Of a stretch of 64,000 nucleotides of DNA, positions 24,674 to 33,409 are shown in pieces (position 1 is the stretch's first letter; each line of letters opens with the position of its first letter). The DNA lies in NCBI RefSeq assembly GCF_036237315.1, contig NZ_CP108356.1:2414501-2478500 (forward strand), in the 5' to 3' direction. The position numbers and the translations under genes are program-made. Below the pieces are notes generated by a model. The model did not search any database. It saw nothing but the letters and a program-made list of their open reading frames with translations, and was not told where the DNA came from. Source of the stretch: Streptomyces sp. NBC_01351 (GTDB lineage Bacteria; Actinomycetota; Actinomycetes; Streptomycetales; Streptomycetaceae).

Positions 24674-25462
24674 ATGGTGGCTCCACCGGACAATGCCCCG
24701 CCTGACAATGACGTCCTGTGGGCACGGTCCCTTCACTACTCCCACTGGGGGTCCCCCCGGACGAAGTCCGGGGGAGGTTCCCCCGGCCTCGTCGGGGTCT
24801 CCCTGGGAGTCCGCCAGGGAGAGATCCTGGCCCTGACCGGCCCCCGGGGCTGCGGCAAGACCACCCTGCTGCGCTGCCTCTCCGGACAGCTGCGACCGGA
24901 GCAGGGCGAGGTGTGGTTCAACAGCGTCCCCGTCCACACCATGGGCGCGCCGGCCCGCGAACGGCTGCGCCGCGACCGGTTCGGCTGGATCGGCCCCGAA
25001 CCGCAGCTGCTGCCCGAGCTGAAGGTCTGGGAGAACGCCGCCCTGCCCCTGCTGCTCGCCGGCGCCTCCCACCGCAGTGCCAAGCACGCCGCCTGCGAAT
25101 GGCTGGACCGCCTCGACATCGGCGGCTTCGCACGCAAACGGCCCGCCGCCCTGAGCCGGGCCGAGTCCCAGCGGGTGGCGCTCGCCCGGGCCCTCGTCAA
25201 CCAGCCCGCGGTGATCTTCGCCGACGAGCCCACCGCCCCGCTGCACCGTGCCGAGCGCTCCCTGCTGCTCCGTACGCTGACCACCGCGGCCCGCTCCCAC
25301 GAGATCACCGTGCTCCTGGCCACCCACGACGAGGAGTGCGCCGCCGTCGCGGACCGCCGTCTGGCCCTGCTCGACGGCCGCTGGGCCTCGGCCGCGGCAG
25401 CCGTCTCCTCCCCTGGCCCCGAGGCATCGGAGGGCCAGGCCGCGTGCTCGCTCTCCGCCTAG
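24674..25462 (+). CDS. ABC transporter ATP-binding protein
   Basis: The 262-residue ATPase has Walker A GPRGCGKTTLL near residue 57, Walker B VIFADEPTAPL and the H-loop ATHDEECA. The signature is degenerate: ALSRAESQR instead of LSGGQ. It groups with LolD/MacB-type ATPases that work with FtsX-like permeases. ATG 24674 follows GGAGG at eight bases. Its N-terminal stretch HWGSPRTKSGGGSPG is encoded by a GC-rich palindromic repeat inserted in frame. The next gene overlaps its 3' end and encodes the likely membrane partner. Confidence 0.85.
   Translation: MVAPPDNAPPDNDVLWARSLHYSHWGSPRTKSGGGSPGLVGVSLGVRQGEILALTGPRGCGKTTLLRCLSGQLRPEQGEVWFNSVPVHTMGAPARERLRRDRFGWIGPEPQLLPELKVWENAALPLLLAGASHRSAKHAACEWLDRLDIGGFARKRPAALSRAESQRVALARALVNQPAVIFADEPTAPLHRAERSLLLRTLTTAARSHEITVLLATHDEECAAVADRRLALLDGRWASAAAAVSSPGPEASEGQAACSLSA
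24746..24777. repeat. Palindromic GC-rich element inside an ABC ATPase gene
   Basis: CCCCCGGAC (24754-24762) and GTCCGGGGG (24766-24774) are perfect arms around GAA, flanked by TGGGGGT and AGG. This type of element is familiar in streptomycete intergenic DNA, but here it is within a reading frame and adds a Gly/Ser-rich insertion before the first strand of the ATPase. Confidence 0.7.
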
Positions 25463-26517
25463 CCCGCGGCTCCCGGCCCATGGTCCAGCTGCGCCGGCTC
25501 CTCGTCGCGGCCGCCTCAGCCGGCAGCGGGTTCCTGCTGCTGTACGTACTCGAAGGTGCCGTGGCCCGGCCCGCCGGATCGTTCCCTCGCCTGCTGTGGG
25601 CACTGGTCCCGCTCGCCGCCACCGTCCACTTCGCCGTCGCCGTCGCCCGTACCGACCCCGCGACCCGGCCCCGCGAAGGGCTGGACGCGGCCGGGCTGGG
25701 ACCCGTAAGGCTCATCCTGGTCGCGGTGATTTCCACCGCCGTCGCCTGCACCCTCGGCAGCGCCCTCGCCCTGGGCGCCTTCCTCCACCTGCGCGGGGAC
25801 CTGGCCGGGCTGCCGTTCGACGGCGCCGGGGCCCGGCTCCTCCACGCCGACCAGCCGCTGCCCGTCGCCGCCGCCCTCACCCTGCTGGCCCTGATTCCGC
25901 TCACCGCTTCCGCCGCGACCGCCCTCACCCTGCGCCCCCGGCCGCCCATGGCCCCGCAGACCGGGCTGCCCTGGGGCATCGCCCTGACCGCCTGCGGGCT
26001 CGCGGTCCTGGCGTACGCGGGCCGCAGCGGCACCGGGATGCTGACCGGCTGGTCGCTGACCGCGATCGGACTCGCCCTCGCCGGACCCGGCCTCGCCTAT
26101 GCCTGCGGTTCCCTCGTCCAGGCCGCCCGCCCCGGAGCGCTCCGGCTGCTGGCCGGGCGGGCCCTGCAGGAGGAGGCGCCCCGGCTCGGCCCGCCGCTCG
26201 GGGTGCTGTGCGCGGTCGGCGCGGGCGCCCTCACCGCCCTGGCCCTGCGCGACCGGGGCGGGCTGCTCGTGCCGCTCGGCCCGCTGACCTGGCCGGCCGC
26301 CGCCCTGGTGGCCGGGTGCGCGGCCGCGACCCTTCTCACATCCGCGGTGGAGGCCCGCCAGAGCCGGGCCCCCGGCCGCGAGGCGCTGACCGACCTGGGC
26401 GCTCCGGCCAAGGTCCTGCGTACGGCGGCCGGTTTGCGGGCCTCCGCGCTCGTGGCCCTGTGCGTACCGCTCTGCTGGGGTGTGGCGCAGCTGACGTCCC
26501 TGGCGCTGACCCGCTGA
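25444..26517 (+). CDS. ABC transporter membrane protein (partner of the upstream ATPase)
   Basis: The 357-residue protein has about eight to nine hydrophobic segments and no large soluble domain. It looks like the membrane half of an FtsX-related ABC system with reduced extracellular parts. I prefer GTG 25444, with GGAGGG ten bases upstream and a 19-base overlap with the ATPase gene; ATG 25480 is the alternative. Tight overlap with the ATPase supports a two-gene transporter. Substrate unknown. Confidence 0.75.
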   Translation: MLALRLARGSRPMVQLRRLLVAAASAGSGFLLLYVLEGAVARPAGSFPRLLWALVPLAATVHFAVAVARTDPATRPREGLDAAGLGPVRLILVAVISTAVACTLGSALALGAFLHLRGDLAGLPFDGAGARLLHADQPLPVAAALTLLALIPLTASAATALTLRPRPPMAPQTGLPWGIALTACGLAVLAYAGRSGTGMLTGWSLTAIGLALAGPGLAYACGSLVQAARPGALRLLAGRALQEEAPRLGPPLGVLCAVGAGALTALALRDRGGLLVPLGPLTWPAAALVAGCAAATLLTSAVEARQSRAPGREALTDLGAPAKVLRTAAGLRASALVALCVPLCWGVAQLTSLALTR

Positions 26518-26543
26518 CGCGGGCAGCCCTTAGGGTGGGCCGA

Positions 26544-27635
26544 ATGGTCAACGCAGACATCGAGATCGAGACGCTCGCCGAATTCGACCAGGTCGTGGCC
26601 CGCGGCTCGCTCAGCGGCTACCGGATCCAGTCGGTCAACCTGCTGGAGCGGACCTTCGCGCTGCTGTCCGCCGACACCTCGGCGGCCGTGTTCCTGGGCT
26701 GCGCGATGGAGCCCGACGCCTCCGTGAAGGTCCGCGCCGACGGCGCGCTCGTCTTCCCGCCCGTCCCGGACCTGCCCTTCAATCCGTACCGGGGGCTGCT
26801 CTACACCCCCGAGGAGCTCTTCTCCGGGCTGCCCGACGGGTACGAGACCACCCCGGACGCCCAGACGTACGCCTGGTTCCAGGAGACCAAGGCCGACGGG
26901 GACGTCTTCTCCTCGATGCTGCGCTCCGTCCACGACGACGCGATCTCCGACGCCCTCGACGAACACCTCGACGGCGCCCGGGTCGTCGGCGTGATGGGCG
27001 GCCACGCCATGTCCCGCGGCGGTCCCGAGTACCGGGCCGCGGCCGAGCTCGGCCGGGCGCTGACCCGGTCCGGGCTGACGGTGGCGACCGGCGGCGGACC
27101 GGGCGCGATGGAGGCCGCCAACCTCGGCGCCTACCTCGCCCCGGTCGCCGACGAGGCCCTCCCGGAGGCCCTGGAACTGCTGGCCAAGGCCCCCTCCTTC
27201 GCACCGTCGGTGTCCGACTGGGCCCGGGCGGCGTTCGCCGTACGGGACCGCTGGCCCGGCGGCGGCGACTCGGTCGGCATCCCGACCTGGTTCTACGGGC
27301 ACGAGCCGCCGAACGCGTTCGCCGCGCACATCGGCAAGTACTTCGCGAACGCCACCCGGGAGGACGGTCTGCTGGACCGCTCCAACGCGGGCGTGGTCTT
27401 CCTGCCGGGCGCGGCGGGCACCGTCCAGGAGGTCTTCGACAGCGCGACTCCGAACTACTACGAGTCGCGGGGCGAGCCGGCCCCGATGGTGCTGGTCGAC
27501 CGGGCGCACTGGACCGAGCACCTCCCGGTGTGGCCGCTGCTCCAGGCCCTGGCGCGCGGCCGTTCGATGGAGTCGCGGATCGCCATCGTCGACTCGGTGG
27601 ACGAGGTACCGGACGTCCTCGCGTCAATGAACTGA
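26544..27635 (+). CDS. LOG-family (Rossmann-fold nucleotide-binding) protein
   Basis: The protein has 363 residues. A central Rossmann domain carries GGGPGAMEAANLGAYL and the PGAAGTVQE form of the PGGxGTxxE catalytic motif. These motifs define LOG and PpnN-type nucleoside-monophosphate glycosidases, which split ribose 5-phosphate from the base. The 130-residue N-terminal extension resembles the long PpnN-like form rather than the short plant-cytokinin type. ATG 26544 lies 26 bases after the ABC membrane gene. Specificity is not decided. Confidence 0.85.
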   Translation: MVNADIEIETLAEFDQVVARGSLSGYRIQSVNLLERTFALLSADTSAAVFLGCAMEPDASVKVRADGALVFPPVPDLPFNPYRGLLYTPEELFSGLPDGYETTPDAQTYAWFQETKADGDVFSSMLRSVHDDAISDALDEHLDGARVVGVMGGHAMSRGGPEYRAAAELGRALTRSGLTVATGGGPGAMEAANLGAYLAPVADEALPEALELLAKAPSFAPSVSDWARAAFAVRDRWPGGGDSVGIPTWFYGHEPPNAFAAHIGKYFANATREDGLLDRSNAGVVFLPGAAGTVQEVFDSATPNYYESRGEPAPMVLVDRAHWTEHLPVWPLLQALARGRSMESRIAIVDSVDEVPDVLASMN

Positions 27636-27715
27636 GTGCCGGAAGCAACTTCGCGGCCCGTTCCCACGTCTGGCAGAGGTACCGCAATACCTGCCAGACG
27701 TGAACGGAGCCTTTT

Positions 27716-28621
27716 GTGCTCATAGGCCTGCTGACCGCTGTCGCGGCGTCCATCTGCTACGGCACGGGATCCGTGCTGCAAGCCGTCGGATCGCGCCGCG
27801 CGGCCCGGATGTCCCCGTCCGCCGCCGGGGTGACCGCCCACGGCGGCCCCAATCTGTCGTCCACCGCGAAAGCGGCGATGACCTGGGAATTCATCGTCGG
27901 CACGATCCTGGACTTCGTGGGCTTCGGCCTCGGCGCCCTGGCCGCGCGCCTGCTCCCCCTCTTCCTCTCGCAGACGGTGATCAGCGCCAACCTGGTGATC
28001 ACGGCCGTGCTGAGCGTGAAACTGCTCGGCATCCGGCTGAGCCGGAAGGAATGGACCTCGATCGGGGTCGTCTGCACGGCGCTGGTCCTGCTGGCGACGG
28101 CGGCGGGCCACGAGGGCGGTCACCACGCTCCGATGGCCACCCACTGGTGGCTGCTGGGGATCACCCTGCTGCTGATGGTGGGGGGCACCGTGGCCGTACG
28201 CCTCCTGGGCGGCGGCGCCGCGATCCTGGCGGGCCTGCTGTCGGGCCTGGGCTTCGGCGCGCTGGGCGTCGGCGTCCGGATCCTCAACGGGGTCGACCCC
28301 TTCGACCTCGGCACCCTCCTGTCCGACCCGGCTCTCTACGCCATCCTGGTGGCGGGCTTCGGCGGCATGTACCTGCACACGGTCGCCCTCCAGATCGGCT
28401 CGGTGAACGGCGCCACGGCGGCGCTGGTCGTCGGCGAGACGGTCCTCCCCGGCGCGATCGGCGTCCTGTGGCTCGGCGACGCGTCCCGCCCGGGGCTCGC
28501 GTGGCTGGCGGTCCTCGGCTTCGTCCTCGCCGTGACCGGTGCGGTCGCCGTCGCCTGGTACGGCAAGCACGAGGGCTCCGATCCGGAGATGGAAGCCAAG
28601 GTCCCGGCGACCGTCGGGTAG
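27716..28621 (+). CDS. DMT-superfamily (EamA/NIPA-like) membrane protein
   Basis: The 301-residue protein has about nine hydrophobic segments, with an early LIGLLTAVAASICYGTGSVLQA helix and two internally similar halves, as in drug/metabolite transporters. A soluble loop at about 35-55 separates the first two helices. GTG 27716 follows GGAGCC at four bases. Transport substrate is unknown; it stands alone between a LOG-family gene and another membrane protein. Confidence 0.82.
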   Translation: MLIGLLTAVAASICYGTGSVLQAVGSRRAARMSPSAAGVTAHGGPNLSSTAKAAMTWEFIVGTILDFVGFGLGALAARLLPLFLSQTVISANLVITAVLSVKLLGIRLSRKEWTSIGVVCTALVLLATAAGHEGGHHAPMATHWWLLGITLLLMVGGTVAVRLLGGGAAILAGLLSGLGFGALGVGVRILNGVDPFDLGTLLSDPALYAILVAGFGGMYLHTVALQIGSVNGATAALVVGETVLPGAIGVLWLGDASRPGLAWLAVLGFVLAVTGAVAVAWYGKHEGSDPEMEAKVPATVG

Positions 28622-28736
28622 CCCGGGGCCCGGGGCGCTCCTCTTCACCCGCTCCCCTTCACCCGCTCGCGCTCCCCCGGTGGCGTACGCCAGGCGGCTG
28701 CCGCTTGCTGGACGGGGGAGAAAGCGAGGAGCCCCC

Positions 28737-29360
28737 ATGGCCCCCACGGACAGCACGACCGCCCGGCTGTACACGCCCCGGGCCGCCGGGGCGGCCGGCA
28801 TCGCCTTCGCCGTCCTGCTGGCGGCGGCGATCGTGCTGATGCGGATCGCGATCCCCTCGGGCGACGGCGCGAAGGCGGCGATCGATCCGGGCGACCGCTG
28901 GGCGGTGCGGCTGGCCCTGGAGATCGTGCCCTTCGCCGGGATCGCGTTCCTGTGGTTCATGGGCGCGCTGCGCGCACACGTCGGGGAGGCCGAGGACAGG
29001 TTCTTCTCCACCGTCTTCCTCGGCAGCGGGCTCATCTGCGTCGCCACCCTGTTCGTCGCCGCCGGGGCGGCCGGAACCGTGCTGGTGGAGAACCCGCCCT
29101 CCGACTTCGGCCGCGAGTACGCGTACACGGTCCTCGCGACCTACTCGATGCGGATGGCGGCCGTCTTCGTCCTCGCGACCTCGACGATCGGGCGCAAGCT
29201 CGGCGTCTTCCCCAAGCCGCTGGCCCTGCTGGGAACCCTCGTCGGCCTGGTCCTGATCGTGGTGGGGTCGAGCGTGCCCTGGTCCGAGCTCGTCTTCCCG
29301 GCCTGGGCCCTCGTCGTCGGCATCCACATCCTCCGCTCCCGGGTCCAGTCTCAGCCCTGA
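28737..29360 (+). CDS. Integral membrane protein, unknown function
   Basis: The 207-residue protein has six predicted membrane segments. It includes the strings IVPFAGIAFLWFMGAL and LLGTLVGLVLIVVGSS. I do not recognise the family beyond its frequency in actinobacteria. ATG 28737 follows AGGAG at five bases. It is followed by 128 bases of non-coding DNA that must hold the promoter of the P450 operon. Confidence 0.78.
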   Translation: MAPTDSTTARLYTPRAAGAAGIAFAVLLAAAIVLMRIAIPSGDGAKAAIDPGDRWAVRLALEIVPFAGIAFLWFMGALRAHVGEAEDRFFSTVFLGSGLICVATLFVAAGAAGTVLVENPPSDFGREYAYTVLATYSMRMAAVFVLATSTIGRKLGVFPKPLALLGTLVGLVLIVVGSSVPWSELVFPAWALVVGIHILRSRVQSQP

Positions 29361-29488
29361 CCTGCGGTCTCATCGCCCCGCAGGACGGGCCGGGCTACCG
29401 CGTGCATGCTGGATGAGGAAGGGGAACGGGGGGTCGGGGGAGCTCGGGGACGACGGGGAGGATCGAGCCACCGAAAGGCTGATGCCTC

Positions 29489-29719
29489 ATGAGGCTTGTC
29501 GTCGACCTCAATCGCTGCCAGGGGTACGCACAGTGCGCGTTCCTCGCCCCGGACGTCTTCGCCATGCACGGCGACGAGTCACTTCTCTACAACCCGCAGC
29601 CCGACGAGGAGCACCGCGAGAACGTCGTCCGCGCCGTCCACGCCTGCCCTGTCAGGGCCATCCTGCTGGACGCGATGAACGGGTCCCTGTCGAGTGCGGA
29701 GGCGCGTGGTGAGCGGTGA
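29489..29719 (+). CDS. 3Fe-4S ferredoxin of P450 type
   Basis: The 76-residue ferredoxin has cysteines in RCQGYAQC and HACPV, giving the CxxxxxC ... CP pattern of single-cluster ferredoxins that serve actinobacterial cytochromes P450. It is the first gene of a ferredoxin, reductase, P450 operon, and its end overlaps the reductase gene by 11 bases. Its role is to carry single electrons from the flavoprotein to the P450 haem. Confidence 0.92.
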   Translation: MRLVVDLNRCQGYAQCAFLAPDVFAMHGDESLLYNPQPDEEHRENVVRAVHACPVRAILLDAMNGSLSSAEARGER

Positions 29720-31103
29720 CTCAGCCCTGGAGCGGCTCAAGCGCGAGGGCCGCATCGTGGTCGTCGGCGCTTCCCTCGCCGGCCTGCGCGCCGCCGAGAC
29801 GATGCGCGAGAAGGGGTTCGCCGGATCGCTCACGATGATCGGCGACGAGCCCTACGAGCCGTACGACCGCCCCCCGCTGTCCAAGCAGGTCCTGCTGGGC
29901 AAGGCGACCGCCGACCGTACGGCCCTCCCCCGCCGCCGGGACATCGACGCCAAATGGCGGCTCGGCGTACCCGCCACCGGTCTGGACATGACGGCCAGAC
30001 GGGTCAAGCTCGCCGACGGGGACGAGGTGGAGTACGACCGGCTGCTGATCGCCACCGGGGTACGGGCCCGGCCGTGGCCGAACGAGGAGGAGGCGGCCCT
30101 CGAAGGCGTCTTCACCCTGCGTACCCGGGACGACGGCGCCGCCCTGGAGCGGCGGCTGGCGGCCGGACCGCGCCGGGTGCTGGTCATCGGCGCCGGATTC
30201 ACCGGCTCCGAGATCGCCTCCGCCTGCCGGGAACGGGATCTCCCGGTCACGGTCGCCGAGCGGGGCGCCGGACCCCTGGTCGGGGCCCTGGGCGGGGTGA
30301 TCGGCGAGGTCGCGGCCGGGATGCACCGCGACAACGGGGTGGACCTGCGGACCGGGGTCATGGTCACCGGGCTGGAGGGCGACTCTTCCGGCCAGGTACG
30401 CGCCGCCCACCTGTCGGACGGCAGCCTCGTGGAGGCCGACGTCGTGATCGTGTCACTCGGCGCCCAGCGCAACACCGACTGGCTGGCCGGTTCCGGACTG
30501 GGCGCGGGCCCGCGGGGCATCGCATGTGACGCGGGCTGCCGGGCCTTCAACATCTGGGGCATCGTCACCGACGACGTCTTTGTGGCGGGTGACGTGGCAC
30601 GTTCCCCGCACGCGCTCTTCGGGTACCAGTTCCTGTCCCTGGAGCACTGGGGCAACGCCGTCGCGCAGGCCGAGACCGCGGCGCACAACATGCTCAGCGA
30701 AGGCGTGGACCGCCGCCCCCACGTGTGGATTCCGGCGTTCTGGTCCTCCCAGTTCGGGGTGAACATCAAATCGGTCGGGGTGCCCTCGATGGGGAACGAG
30801 ATCCTCATCACGCAGGGGTCCCGCGACGAGCGCAGGTTCGTCGGCGTCTACGGCTACCAGGGGCGCGTCATCGGCGCCGTCACCTTCGACCAGTGCCGGT
30901 GGCTGGACTTCTACGAGCAGCAGATCGAGCACACCGCGCCGTTCCCTCTCCCCTTCACGACGGTGGACCGCAGGAGCGAGGGGAACAAGCCGCTGGACGC
31001 CGACTTCCCCGACCCGTCGGTGCCGACGCACGGCCCGACCATCACCCTGAGCGGCTACTCACCAGCCGACCGGCAAATGACGTTCACGCCGGCGCACAAC
31101 TGA
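29709..31103 (+). CDS. FAD-dependent ferredoxin reductase
   Basis: The 464-residue flavoprotein has an FAD motif VVVGASLAGLRAAE near residue 15, the NAD(P) motif VLVIGAGFTGSE near residue 160 and the FAD-contact DVFVAGDVARSP near residue 295. A C-terminal domain of about 130 residues follows. It is the putidaredoxin-reductase/FdR type. GTG 29709 was chosen since GGAGG ends six bases upstream; neighbouring GTG codons at 29706 and 29694 fit less well. It overlaps the ferredoxin gene and precedes the P450 gene by 15 bases. Confidence 0.9.
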   Translation: MSGDSALERLKREGRIVVVGASLAGLRAAETMREKGFAGSLTMIGDEPYEPYDRPPLSKQVLLGKATADRTALPRRRDIDAKWRLGVPATGLDMTARRVKLADGDEVEYDRLLIATGVRARPWPNEEEAALEGVFTLRTRDDGAALERRLAAGPRRVLVIGAGFTGSEIASACRERDLPVTVAERGAGPLVGALGGVIGEVAAGMHRDNGVDLRTGVMVTGLEGDSSGQVRAAHLSDGSLVEADVVIVSLGAQRNTDWLAGSGLGAGPRGIACDAGCRAFNIWGIVTDDVFVAGDVARSPHALFGYQFLSLEHWGNAVAQAETAAHNMLSEGVDRRPHVWIPAFWSSQFGVNIKSVGVPSMGNEILITQGSRDERRFVGVYGYQGRVIGAVTFDQCRWLDFYEQQIEHTAPFPLPFTTVDRRSEGNKPLDADFPDPSVPTHGPTITLSGYSPADRQMTFTPAHN

Positions 31104-31118
31104 GCACGAGGACCTCTC

Positions 31119-32366
31119 ATGACTGAAGGCATCCTGCGGCAGATCCTCGACTACTCCAGCCGGGCCAACCCGTATCCCCTCTATGAGGAGCTCCGCAAGA
31201 CCCCGGTGTTCCACGACGGGGACGGGCCGTACGTCGTCAGCACCTATCACGAGATCAAGAGCCTGCTGCACGATCCGCGGATCAGCTCCGACTCCCGCAA
31301 CCTGGCGACCGTCGGCGATCTGCTGGGCGAGGGAGACGGGGAGGAGGCTACCGCCCTGCCCCCGTCCTTCCTGAAGCTGGACCCGCCCGACCACGACCGG
31401 CTGCGCAGGATGACGAACCGCCCCTTCGGACCGCCTCACTCCCCTCACCGCGTCCACGACATGCGCGGCGAGCTGGGCGGCATCGTCACCGGTCTGATCG
31501 ACACGATCTCCGAGCAGGGCGACCCGGGGCGGATCGACCTGGTCGAGGAGTTCTCGTACCCCTTCCCGGTCACGGTGATCTGCCGGCTGCTCGGCGTGCC
31601 GAGCGAGGACGAGAGCCGCTTCCACGTCTGGGCCGACACGCTCGCCGCGAGTCTCGACCCCGATCCGGACGCCGATCCCGCCGAACGCGTCAAGAAGACG
31701 CAGGACGCCCGCATGGAACTCGGCATGTACCTGGCCGGGCTGATCGAGGAGCGGCGCAAGAACCCCACCGGGGACATGCTCTCGGAGCTGGCGACCGGGC
31801 AGGGGCCGGACGGCGCCATGAGCACGATGGAAGTGCTCAGCACCTCGGCGCTGCTGCTGATCGCCGGGCACGAGACCACCGTCAACCTGATCACGAACGG
31901 GATGCTCACCCTCCTGCGTCATCCGGAGGTCCTGGACCGGTTGCGCACCGATCCGGCGCTGTCCGTCCCGATCGTGGAGGAGCTGCTGCGCTACGAGCCC
32001 CCGGTGCAGCTGGTGCCGCAGCGCACCCCCCTGGCCGACATCGAGATGGGGGGTGTGACCATCCCCAAGGGCGCCTCGCTCTGGCTGATCCTGGCCTCCG
32101 GCAATCGCGACCCCCAGCGGTTCAAGGATCCGGACCGCTTCGACCCGGACCGCCCGGACGTCCAGCACCTGGGCCTCGGCAGCGGTATCCACAGCTGCTT
32201 CGGTGCGCCGCTGGCCCGGCTGGAGGCCGCATTGGCGCTGAGCGAGCTGGCCCGCCGACTGGAGAACCCCCGGCTGCTGGAGGACCCGCCGCCCTACCGC
32301 CAGAACGCGGTCCTGCGCGGCCCGCGCCACCTGCCGATCGCGTGCGACAGCATCCTCCCCGCCTAG
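31119..32366 (+). CDS. Cytochrome P450
   Basis: The 415-residue class I P450 has the I-helix oxygen-activation motif AGHETT, the K-helix ExxR in EELLRYEP, and the haem loop LGSGIHSCFGAP with proximal ligand Cys360. There is no membrane anchor. With its own ferredoxin and reductase it forms a complete monooxygenase chain. No biosynthetic gene cluster surrounds it, so the substrate (fatty acid, terpenoid, xenobiotic) is open. Its stop overlaps the convergent ABC ATPase gene by four bases. Confidence 0.93.
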   Translation: MTEGILRQILDYSSRANPYPLYEELRKTPVFHDGDGPYVVSTYHEIKSLLHDPRISSDSRNLATVGDLLGEGDGEEATALPPSFLKLDPPDHDRLRRMTNRPFGPPHSPHRVHDMRGELGGIVTGLIDTISEQGDPGRIDLVEEFSYPFPVTVICRLLGVPSEDESRFHVWADTLAASLDPDPDADPAERVKKTQDARMELGMYLAGLIEERRKNPTGDMLSELATGQGPDGAMSTMEVLSTSALLLIAGHETTVNLITNGMLTLLRHPEVLDRLRTDPALSVPIVEELLRYEPPVQLVPQRTPLADIEMGGVTIPKGASLWLILASGNRDPQRFKDPDRFDPDRPDVQHLGLGSGIHSCFGAPLARLEAALALSELARRLENPRLLEDPPPYRQNAVLRGPRHLPIACDSILPA

Positions 32367-33409
32367 GGGGTGCCCGCCGGCAGGACGACCACCTCGGCCG
32401 GGGTGAAGGTGACCGCCACCCGGTCGCCCACCTCCGGCGCCCCGGCCAGCCCGCACTCCGCTTCCAGCACCGGCCCCGCCTCCGGGCGCAGCGACAGCGC
32501 GACGTGCGTCCCGCGGAAGGTGCGGGATACCACCTCGCAGGCCAGGCCGGCCGCGCACAGCACGACCCCGGCCGGGCGGATCAGCAGCCGGTGCTCCCCG
32601 TCCGGGGTGCCCGCCGGAACCGGGACCTTGCCCCAGGCGGTGGCGGCCGCGCCCCCCGACACCACGGCCGGGACCACGTTCTCGAAGCCGAGGAAGCGCG
32701 CCACGAACTCCGACGCGGGCCGCTGCCACACCTCCAGCGGGGTGCCGGCCTGCGCGATCCGCCCGTCCCGCATCACCACGACCCGGTCGGCCAGGGCGAA
32801 GGCCTCGCCCTGGTCGTGCGTGACGGCCAGCACGGTCGTCCCCAGCCGGGAGAAGAGCCCCCGCAGTTCCACCACGAGCCTCTCCCGCAGGCCCCGGTCG
32901 AGCTGCCCCAGGGGTTCGTCCAGCATCAGCAGCCGCGGCGACGGCGCCAGCGCCCGGGCCAGCGCGACCCGCTGCTGTTCGCCGCCGGACAGCGAGGCGA
33001 TCGCGCGGCCCTGGGCGCCGGGGAGCCCGACCAGCTCCAGCAGCGCCGCGACCCGGGCTTCGCACGAGCCTCGGCCGCTCGAGGGGCCGCGCGAGTAGCC
33101 CCGCATCCGCAGGCCGAAGGCGACGTTCCCGCCGACGTCCCGGTGCGGGAAGAGCTGGTGGTCCTGGAACATCAGGCCGACGCCCCGGCGGTGCACGGGC
33201 ACCCCCGCCTGGTCGGCGCCGCCCAGCAGCACCCGGCCCGCGGACACCTGCTGGAGCCCTGCGACGACCCGCAGCAGCGTGGACTTCCCGCTCCCGCTCG
33301 GCCCGAGCACGCACACGATCTCGTGCTCGGCGACCTCCAGGTCCACGCGGTCCACGACCGCGCGCTGACCGAAGCGGACCGATACCCCTTCCAGCTGAAG
33401 CAGCGTCAT
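32363..33409 (-). CDS. thiQ: Thiamine-type ABC transporter ATPase
   Basis: The 348-residue ATPase has Walker A GPSGSGKST, signature LSGGEQQR, Walker B LLMLDEPLGQLD and AVTHDQGEA. A long C-terminal TOBE-like region makes it larger than enteric ThiQ. Its ATG overlaps the permease stop (TGATG). Thiamine or a thiamine precursor is inferred from the TPP riboswitch upstream of the operon. Iron(III) importers have a similar layout and are the alternative without that riboswitch. Confidence 0.85.
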   Translation of the reverse strand: MTLLQLEGVSVRFGQRAVVDRVDLEVAEHEIVCVLGPSGSGKSTLLRVVAGLQQVSAGRVLLGGADQAGVPVHRRGVGLMFQDHQLFPHRDVGGNVAFGLRMRGYSRGPSSGRGSCEARVAALLELVGLPGAQGRAIASLSGGEQQRVALARALAPSPRLLMLDEPLGQLDRGLRERLVVELRGLFSRLGTTVLAVTHDQGEAFALADRVVVMRDGRIAQAGTPLEVWQRPASEFVARFLGFENVVPAVVSGGAAATAWGKVPVPAGTPDGEHRLLIRPAGVVLCAAGLACEVVSRTFRGTHVALSLRPEAGPVLEAECGLAGAPEVGDRVAVTFTPAEVVVLPAGTP

